From an uncultured Bacillota bacterium (GTDB lineage: Bacteria > Bacillota > Clostridia > Lachnospirales > Lachnospiraceae), in assembly GCA_958352855.1 (NCBI GenBank), contig CATWQE010000031.1, positions 1-29,369 of the forward strand: 29,369 nt of DNA, written 5' to 3'. Below are positions 24,624-29,369 of the stretch, piece by piece. The stretch's first letter is position 1. The number at the start of each line of letters is the position of its first letter. Below the pieces are notes generated by a model. It was not told the DNA's origin and ran no database searches. It worked only from the letters and a program-made list of their open reading frames with translations. A program made the translations under genes and the position numbers.

Positions 24624-25289
24624 ATGATTATCTGGGTTTTATTTTTGGCATTGGTCCTGTGGATAAATTTGCCATCCATTATACAGAAAAGTCTTACGAA
24701 TAAACTCGTAAATGAAGATTACACTACAGAAAATGGTGCATTGAAGCTCATTGAATGGTTTCGTCTTTACCCAATTAAGAAGGTATTGCTGGCTTTTATA
24801 TGGCTATTTTTGGCTTATCAGTCTATAAGGGGACTCAGATTAGTATGGATTGAAAAACACCAGGAATTTCTCTGGATAGAAATAGGTTTTCTTTGTTTGA
24901 CTTTATTAACTGCATATGCAATATGGAAATATATCAAAACGCCTTACCATTGTGTGTTGACTTTGAAGTGTGTTTTTTCCAAAGATGAACTGGAGGAGGC
25001 ATTGAAATATGAGAAGTTCCAACGGGTACAATTTGAAAATCATTCTTTACAACGCGCAACACGTATGTTTGTCAGTAAAAATTGGCTTGTTATCAATGGA
25101 AATCTTTATGCAAAAAAATATATGAAGAAGTTTCAATATGTATTTACAGGAAGGTCCAATAAAATATGGGTTACTTATTACAATGATAAAGGAATGATTC
25201 TTCCCTTTTCTGACATTGATTTAGCAGGAGAGAGAGGAGAAGAAATGAAAAGAACAATTCAGAAAATAATGCAAGATGCAGAACAATAG
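24624..25289 (+). CDS. Hypothetical membrane protein with C-terminal soluble domain
   Basis: A 221-residue protein. Three hydrophobic segments lie near residues 1-19, 52-76 and 84-104, followed by about 115 soluble residues with the segment FVSKNWLVINGNLYAKKYMKK and the stretch ILPFSDIDLAGERGEEMKR. The soluble part looks like a small beta-rich domain, but I do not recognise the family. The gene starts at ATG 24624 after GGGGGAAAT and is followed 14 bases later by the ABM-domain gene. Confidence 0.65.
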   Translation: MIIWVLFLALVLWINLPSIIQKSLTNKLVNEDYTTENGALKLIEWFRLYPIKKVLLAFIWLFLAYQSIRGLRLVWIEKHQEFLWIEIGFLCLTLLTAYAIWKYIKTPYHCVLTLKCVFSKDELEEALKYEKFQRVQFENHSLQRATRMFVSKNWLVINGNLYAKKYMKKFQYVFTGRSNKIWVTYYNDKGMILPFSDIDLAGERGEEMKRTIQKIMQDAEQ

Positions 25290-25303
25290 TTTAGGAGGTA
25301 TCT

Positions 25304-25636
25304 ATGGCAATTACCATCAATATTTATTATACAGGTTCAAATGGCAGCGCAAGAAAATTTGCAGAGGAAATGCTTGCAAGTAAAGTTGTGGATGAAATTC
25401 GCACAAATCCCGGTAATTTGCAGTATGAGTATTTTTTTTCAATGGAAAACCAGGAAACAGTCCTTTTGATTGATAAATGGAAAAATCAAGAAGCATTAGA
25501 CCTGCATCACAGTTCTCCGGCAATGAAAAGGATACTGGAGTTACGGAACAAATATGACTTACATATGAAGGTAGAACGATATGTTTCAGATGAGAAGGGA
25601 ATACCTGAAAGGGACAAACCCTTTATCAAGGAATAA
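25304..25636 (+). CDS. Antibiotic biosynthesis monooxygenase (ABM) domain protein
   Basis: A 110-residue single-domain protein of the ABM/quinol monooxygenase (YgiN-like) ferredoxin-fold superfamily. It has the pattern NPGNLQYEYFFSMENQETVLLIDKWKN with its central strand pair, then ALDLHHSSPAMKRILEL, in which the two His are characteristic of the family. Members oxidise quinols or simply bind small aromatics as dimers; function here is unknown. TAGGAGG lies 9 bases before ATG 25304. Confidence 0.87.
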   Translation: MAITINIYYTGSNGSARKFAEEMLASKVVDEIRTNPGNLQYEYFFSMENQETVLLIDKWKNQEALDLHHSSPAMKRILELRNKYDLHMKVERYVSDEKGIPERDKPFIKE

Positions 25637-25676
25637 ACGCTTAAAATGTCTTTTTGAGATTAATGAGGTGAACAGA

Positions 25677-26003
25677 GTGGCAGATTTTGGTGTTAATGAG
25701 ATGCAAAAAATGCAGAAGGAATTGCAAGAAAAGTATAAAGACAAGTGGGAACCGATAGATGCAGAAAGAGGTAAAAATAAATTGTTATGGATGATTGGTG
25801 AAATTGGAGAGGTCATTGATATTGTAAAAAAGAATGGCGGAAATAAAGCATCAACCGATGAGTTTCTGAGAAAAGATCTCATAGAAGAGATGGCTGATGT
25901 ACTAATGTATTATAATGATGTGATGTTATGCTACGGAATAACAACAGACGAATTGAAACAGGCATATATTAAGAAGTTTGAAAGAAATATGAAACGCTGG
26001 TAG
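25677..26003 (+). CDS. MazG-like nucleotide pyrophosphohydrolase
   Basis: A 108-residue all-alpha protein with the MazG-type metal site: GEIGEVIDIVKKNGG gives an ExxE pair (about residues 40-43) and LIEEMADVLMYYNDV gives the ExxD pair (about 69-72). Members hydrolyse noncanonical or regulatory NTPs. The short length fits single-domain MazG-like proteins. GTG 25677 is the best start because GAGGTG lies about 6 bases upstream; ATG 25701 is an alternative, and a longer in-frame extension overlaps the previous gene without similarity to the family. Confidence 0.85.
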   Translation: MADFGVNEMQKMQKELQEKYKDKWEPIDAERGKNKLLWMIGEIGEVIDIVKKNGGNKASTDEFLRKDLIEEMADVLMYYNDVMLCYGITTDELKQAYIKKFERNMKRW

Positions 26004-26040
26004 AAAAAAGAAAAGTTGGAAGTTGATGGTAAGGTGATAC

Positions 26041-27585
26041 ATGATGATTAACAGTAAGAAGTTAAGCAGAATAGCTGTTATTTTTGCATTTTTCATACTT
26101 TTGATTTTTATGACAGCATGTGATAAAGAAAAAGTAGAAACAAGGACAAGTATAGCTGTTCCAGAGAAAACAACAACAGTTAGGCTGAATACAGCAGAAG
26201 CAACAAAGACATGTCGTGCTGAAAAGTATGATATGGATTTGAAACTTGATGTGAAAAAGAAACAATTGTTAGGACAAGTCACTATGCAACTAACTAATGA
26301 AACAGAAGATACTTTGAATGAACTTTGCATTAGAACTGATGCAGCATTTGATATGGATATTACAAATCCGAGAATTGTTGAAACTAATGAATACTTTAAG
26401 ATAAAATCAAAAAGTAAAAATTCAGTTGTTCATTTTGATATATCAAGTACGCAATTAAAACCAGGCGAAACCATTTCATTACAATTCGATTTTGTGACAG
26501 AAATCCCAAAACAAAATGCTAGATTTGGATATGCAGTAAATGGCAATGATGAGATTTATCAGTTGACATTTTGTTATCCCCGTATAGCTATGTATGAAAA
26601 TGGAGTTTGGAATGAAAGTCCATATATAAATGGAGCAGAAAACAACTATGTTACAGTATCAGATTATACTGTGAGCTTTGAGGCTCCTGAAAATTTTACA
26701 ATTATTGCAAGTGGCAATGAAAAAACAGATGGTAACATTACAAAGATTACTGGAAAAAATATGCGCCAATTGGCAATTTTTGCAGGAACAAATATAAAGA
26801 AAGATACCGAAATTGTTAACGATATAAAAATAAACAATTATTATTTCAACCATAAAGGAAATAAAGAATATAATAGTCAGGCACTTGAAGCTGCTAAGGA
26901 TTCTATGAATTTGTTTTCTAAATTAATTGGAGAATATCCATATGAAGAATTGGATATCGTGCATGGTTATTATGCTTCTGCTATGGAATATTCGGGTGTC
27001 ATTTTGATGGGAGCACCTGACGTAGAAGACAAAACAGCTTTAGATGAAGATGCCAATTTTGCAGTTCTTTCATCAAGCGTCGCCCATGAAGTAGCACATC
27101 AATGGTTTTATGGTGTTGTTGGTAATGATCCTTACAATGAACCTTGGATGGATGAAGCATTTGCGGAATACTGCGAAAATATGTTGTATCAGCAATCAAA
27201 ACTTCCGAGTATAGTAGCAGCTATAGAGCATGATCAAAAGTTGGGTGGTACAGGTATTTGGGGAACGATGTCTGATGAAGAATTTAATCAAGATATAGAT
27301 TCTTCGATTCATCAAGTAGTAAAAAACCAATACATTATAAATAAACCCTATGATGCTTATGATGCTGAAAATCAAGAGTATTCACAATATGTTTATCATG
27401 GAGGAAGTTACTTCTTATATGAATTGCGTAAGGCAATGGGAGATGGAGTGTTCTTTCCAATGTTGCAGGAATACTACAAAGCGTATTATTTCAATGAATG
27501 CAATACTGAAGAGTTTGTTAATATTATTTTTAAATTTGATGATTCAGAAGAAGTGAAAGACATCATAAATAAATATATTCAGTGA
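26041..27585 (+). CDS. M1-family (gluzincin) metallopeptidase, lipoprotein
   Basis: A 514-residue protein with a signal peptide and lipobox-like MTAC at residues 24-27, so it is probably anchored outside the membrane. Residues about 55-230 are the beta-rich N-terminal domain of M1 aminopeptidases. The zinc site is HEVAH (His349, Glu350, His353), followed by 18 residues and Glu372 in DEAFAEYCE, the exact M1 spacing. SAMEYSGVI replaces the classical GxMEN substrate motif, a variant seen in bacterial relatives. It lacks the large C-terminal domain of full aminopeptidase N. ATG 26041 and ATG 26044 are both possible starts. Confidence 0.92.
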   Translation: MMINSKKLSRIAVIFAFFILLIFMTACDKEKVETRTSIAVPEKTTTVRLNTAEATKTCRAEKYDMDLKLDVKKKQLLGQVTMQLTNETEDTLNELCIRTDAAFDMDITNPRIVETNEYFKIKSKSKNSVVHFDISSTQLKPGETISLQFDFVTEIPKQNARFGYAVNGNDEIYQLTFCYPRIAMYENGVWNESPYINGAENNYVTVSDYTVSFEAPENFTIIASGNEKTDGNITKITGKNMRQLAIFAGTNIKKDTEIVNDIKINNYYFNHKGNKEYNSQALEAAKDSMNLFSKLIGEYPYEELDIVHGYYASAMEYSGVILMGAPDVEDKTALDEDANFAVLSSSVAHEVAHQWFYGVVGNDPYNEPWMDEAFAEYCENMLYQQSKLPSIVAAIEHDQKLGGTGIWGTMSDEEFNQDIDSSIHQVVKNQYIINKPYDAYDAENQEYSQYVYHGGSYFLYELRKAMGDGVFFPMLQEYYKAYYFNECNTEEFVNIIFKFDDSEEVKDIINKYIQ

Positions 27586-27634
27586 TTTATTTTGAAAAAG
27601 TGATACGTAATCTCCCATTTATGAGGTGACTAAA

Positions 27635-27687
27635 GTGGTATATATTGGTGAGAGACATACAAACGCCAGCTAAAAAAGATATACCAC
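27635..27687 (+). repeat. Inverted repeat in the gap before the second membrane-protein copy
   Basis: GTGGTATAT (27635-27643) and ATATACCAC (27679-27687) are perfect 9-base inverted repeats with a 35-base spacer. Inside, TTGGTG (27644-27649) can pair with CGCCAG (27664-27669) using two wobble pairs, so the whole could fold as one imperfect hairpin in RNA. A smaller hairpin (ACGC/GCGT, 27690-27702) follows before the AGAGGGGG ribosome binding site. No T-run follows, so this is not a terminator. It could be a structured leader or a mobile-element remnant. Confidence 0.6.
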
Positions 27688-27720
27688 CTACGCGTACAGC
27701 GTGCAAGAGGGGGCGAAATA

Positions 27721-28116
27721 ATGAGGAAGAAAGTGATTTTATTCATATCATTTACGATAAGTTTATTTCCCATGTTCATGAAGCAATATGGAGGCTGCAA
27801 AGGTGTGCAGGAAATTACTGGTATGATAAATCTGTTAAATCCAATAGGAATATTATCGGTTGTATTATTTTTAGCAGGGGTGTGGATTCCGTTTCATAAT
27901 GAAAGTGTCAATAAAATACTGGGTGCAATGGGAGTGATTGGAATAGTGGTTTCTGAAATATACCAGTTTTTTACCTGGCACATAGCAACGATTACTGGAG
28001 AAATGAGTCTGCAGAATAGTTTAAACTTAGCATACCCAGAGTTTTATATTGGATTAGCGGTGTCTGTACTTATGATAATGGCGTATTTTATCATTGATAA
28101 AGTAATGGAAGAATAA
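27721..28116 (+). CDS. Four-helix membrane protein of unknown function (copy B)
   Basis: A 131-residue protein about 75% identical, without gaps, to the one at 19289-19684, with the same QYGGCKGVQEI and GMINLLNPIGILS stretches. Both genes end in GAATAAAAATTCAAA, so the similarity runs about ten bases past the stop codon, while the upstream sequences differ. About four membrane helices are predicted. The family is unrecognised; the strict conservation of the Cys-containing loop suggests both copies are functional. AGAGGGGGCG precedes ATG 27721. A different-frame open stretch from 27645 is spurious. Confidence 0.78.
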   Translation: MRKKVILFISFTISLFPMFMKQYGGCKGVQEITGMINLLNPIGILSVVLFLAGVWIPFHNESVNKILGAMGVIGIVVSEIYQFFTWHIATITGEMSLQNSLNLAYPEFYIGLAVSVLMIMAYFIIDKVMEE

Positions 28117-28146
28117 AAATTCAAATGAGAAGTTGGGAGATGATGC

Positions 28147-28563
28147 ATGATGTGGTTTGTATTTGCGGTGTTATCTGCAATTTTTGCAGCACTTACATCC
28201 ATACTGGCAAAAATGGGAATTGATGGTGTAAATTCAAACCTTGCGACTGCCATTCGAACAGTTGTGGTGGTTATTATGGCATGGGGAATGGTTTTTCTAA
28301 CCAATACCCAAAGTGGTATTAAGGCAATCAGTAAGAAAAGCTGGATATTTCTGATTCTGTCCGGTCTGGCAACAGGGGCTTCCTGGCTGTGCTATTATAG
28401 AGCATTGCAAATCGGTGAAGTGTCAAAAGTGGTTCCAATTGATAAGTTGAGTATTGTTATCACCATGATTTTAGCTTTTTTCTTATTACATGAACAGTTT
28501 ACCGTAAAATCTTTGGTAGGGTGTATTTTGATTAGTGTGGGAACTTTAGTCATGGTTTTATAA
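28147..28563 (+). CDS. EamA-family (DMT superfamily) small transporter
   Basis: A 138-residue protein made of a single EamA repeat unit with five hydrophobic segments. It opens WFVFAVLSAIFAALTSILAK and has GLATGASWLCYYRALQIGE followed by VVPIDKLSIVITMILAFFLL, which are hallmarks of the family. Half-size members work as dimers or pairs and move metabolites or drugs across the membrane; substrate is unknown. The length is right for this small subfamily, so it is not a truncation. Starts ATG 28147 or ATG 28150, behind GGGAG. Confidence 0.9.
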   Translation: MMWFVFAVLSAIFAALTSILAKMGIDGVNSNLATAIRTVVVVIMAWGMVFLTNTQSGIKAISKKSWIFLILSGLATGASWLCYYRALQIGEVSKVVPIDKLSIVITMILAFFLLHEQFTVKSLVGCILISVGTLVMVL

Positions 28564-28590
28564 AATTATTTTGTGATTTGAGGAATGAAT

Positions 28591-29034
28591 ATGAGAATAG
28601 TGAAAGTAGAAGAAAGAAATGAAAGATTAATAGAAAACCTGTTGGAAGTATGGGAAAGTTCTGTGAAAGCAACCCATTTGTTTTTATCACATGATGAAAT
28701 AAATGCTATTAAGCAATATGTTCCACAGGCTTTGAAGGAGATTCCTACATTAGTGATTGCAGAAAACGAAGCAGGAAGACCTGTAAGTTTCATGGGAATT
28801 GTAAATCAAATGCTTGAAATGCTATTTGTTTCCAATGAAAGCAGGGGACAGGGAATCGGAAAACAACTATTGCAGTATGGCATAGAAAAGTATTCTATAA
28901 TAGAACTTGCTGTCAATGAACAGAATCCTCTTGCAAAAGGGTTTTATGAGCATATGGGATTTGAAGTTTATAAAAGGACAGAATTGGACGAACAGGGAAA
29001 TCCTTATCCATTATTGTATATGAAAAGAGAGTAG
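28591..29034 (+). CDS. GNAT family N-acetyltransferase (YjaB-like)
   Basis: A 147-residue acetyltransferase. LLEVWESSVKATHLFLS near the N-terminus is the signature of the YjaB-like subgroup, and MLFVSNESRGQGIGKQLL is the acetyl-CoA loop with the RGQGIG pattern. NEQNPLAKGFYEHMGFEVYKR is the usual C-terminal motif. ATG 28591 is chosen because GAGG at 28580-28583 is 7 bases upstream; ATG 28585 would sit too close to that site. Substrate unknown. It is not closely related to the GNAT at 20361. Confidence 0.9.
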   Translation: MRIVKVEERNERLIENLLEVWESSVKATHLFLSHDEINAIKQYVPQALKEIPTLVIAENEAGRPVSFMGIVNQMLEMLFVSNESRGQGIGKQLLQYGIEKYSIIELAVNEQNPLAKGFYEHMGFEVYKRTELDEQGNPYPLLYMKRE

Positions 29035-29146
29035 TTTTACAAAGTGTAGGCACATTTACTTTTATAGATTGTGGTAGTTGTCAATGAAATGGTGAATATC
29101 CATTATTTTTTGAAAAGTGTTGGAAGTTTTGTTATATGATTATAGA

Positions 29147-29237
29147 CCGCAGGAAGGCATGGGTTATGCCCGAATCCAAATATTCCATTAGCGGGTAGGC
29201 AACTATGAAAATAGTTGCCTATATCAGTTGCTTTTTT
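29147..29237 (+). ncRNA. Candidate small structured RNA
   Basis: The gap 29035-29250 has no coding frame but shows nested pairing: CCGC (29147-29150) with GCGG (29191-29194), GGAA (29152-29155) with TTCC (29183-29186), and a GGCAT-GGGTT-ATGCC hairpin (29156-29170). A hairpin with U-run follows. A possible promoter, TTGAAA (29110-29115) and TATGAT (29135-29140) with a long 19-base spacer, would start transcription right at the CCGC. I recognise no Rfam family, so this could also be only the 3' end of the upstream message. Confidence 0.45.
29196..29237 (+). terminator. Hairpin terminator with two alternative pairings
   Basis: TAGGCAACTAT (29196-29206) and ATAGTTGCCTA (29211-29221) form a perfect 11-bp stem with a GAAA tetraloop. 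A second AGTTGC at 29226-29231, directly before six T (29232-29237), can instead pair with GCAACT (29199-29204). The two pairings exclude each other. It would stop + strand transcripts before they run into the convergent cbiK. Confidence 0.72.
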
Positions 29238-29250
29238 ATAGAGTTTGTCT

Positions 29251-29369
29251 TTACATCCTATCAATAACCTTCAGATGCTCCACCAGAAGTCTGCGGATGC
29301 CTGGATATTCTCCAAGTCCCTTTAAAACCGGCTCTACATGGTAGCCCTGGGCTTTAAACTGGCTGTACC
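29251..29369 (-). CDS. cbiK: Sirohydrochlorin cobaltochelatase CbiK, C-terminal fragment
   Basis: Read on the minus strand from the window edge to the TAA at 29253-29251, the open frame gives 38 residues, including YSQFKAQGYHVEPVLKGLGE, then YPGIRRLLVEHLKVIDRM. The pattern of a GY-containing strand, then LKGLGE, then IRxLxVEHL matches the C-terminus of the anaerobic cobalt chelatase CbiK. CbiK inserts Co2+ into sirohydrochlorin, feeding CbiL. The gene's start lies outside the window and it converges on the accessory run. A class II chelatase of another metal cannot be fully excluded from so short a piece. Confidence 0.85.
   Translation of the reverse strand, partial: YSQFKAQGYHVEPVLKGLGEYPGIRRLLVEHLKVIDRM

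Noticed and set aside
27645..27899. An 84-codon + strand frame overlapping the second membrane-protein copy
   Set aside because: It lies out of frame with the clearly conserved gene at 27721, starts in the inverted-repeat region, and has no homologous counterpart at the first copy.
17771..29034. Integron-like gene cassette array
   Set aside because: The gaps between genes share no common attC-like palindrome and no integron integrase is present.
29156..29177. A pseudoknot between the GGGTT hairpin loop and AATCC just downstream
   Set aside because: Bases can pair (one wobble), but only two bases would have to span a 5-bp stem, which is sterically unlikely.
1..29369. tRNA, rRNA, CRISPR arrays and insertion sequences
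   Set aside because: No cloverleaf-like sequence, rRNA stretch, regularly spaced repeats or transposase frame was seen on either strand.

Overview
The window looks like chromosomal DNA of an anaerobic, spore-forming Clostridia, most likely a Lachnospiraceae-type gut bacterium. It opens with the C-terminus of the spore-coat ATPase SpoIVA, starts are preceded by AGGAGG-like ribosome binding sites, and the B12 genes are of the anaerobic (cobalt-early, Cbi) type. The taxonomic guess is inference.

Region 1 (1-702): the spoIVA tail, then a strong promoter, a cobalamin riboswitch with a clear B12 box, and a Rho-independent terminator that can compete with an upstream antiterminator strand. This is the off-switch of the operon that follows.

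Region 2 (703-17770): a dense one-strand operon for adenosylcobalamin synthesis in the order cbiD, cbiL, cbiF, cbiG, cbiH, a cbiJ-cbiE-cbiT fusion, cbiA, cobT, cobU, cobS, a second short cobU-like gene, cobC, cbiB, cobD, cbiP and cbiC. These cover ring methylation and contraction, amidation, aminopropanol attachment, and nucleotide-loop assembly. A membrane protein with a very acidic N-terminal half and a C-terminal discoidin/NADase-type glycan-binding-like domain rides at the 3' end, before a large nested terminator hairpin. Many genes overlap by 4-32 bp. cbiG and the acidic membrane protein each show a one-base frameshift near the N-terminus. Sequencing error and real mutation cannot be told apart here.

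Region 3 (17771-29034): a visibly more AT-rich run of small, functionally unrelated genes, all on the + strand: an ECF sigma factor with its putative anti-sigma partner, two copies (about 75% identical by hand alignment) of an unrecognised four-helix membrane protein about 8.4 kb apart, two GNAT acetyltransferases, a YrvL-like protein, a tyrosine phosphatase, a VOC protein, an XRE regulator, a family-2 glycosyltransferase broken by one in-frame stop, an ABM monooxygenase-like protein, a MazG-like protein, an M1-type metallopeptidase lipoprotein and an EamA transporter. No integrase, transposase or CRISPR array was seen.

Region 4 (29035-29369): a possible small structured RNA ending in a hairpin plus U-run, then on the minus strand the last 38 codons of a sirohydrochlorin cobaltochelatase (cbiK). 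This enzyme inserts the cobalt at the start of the pathway, so the accessory run lies between two B12 loci.
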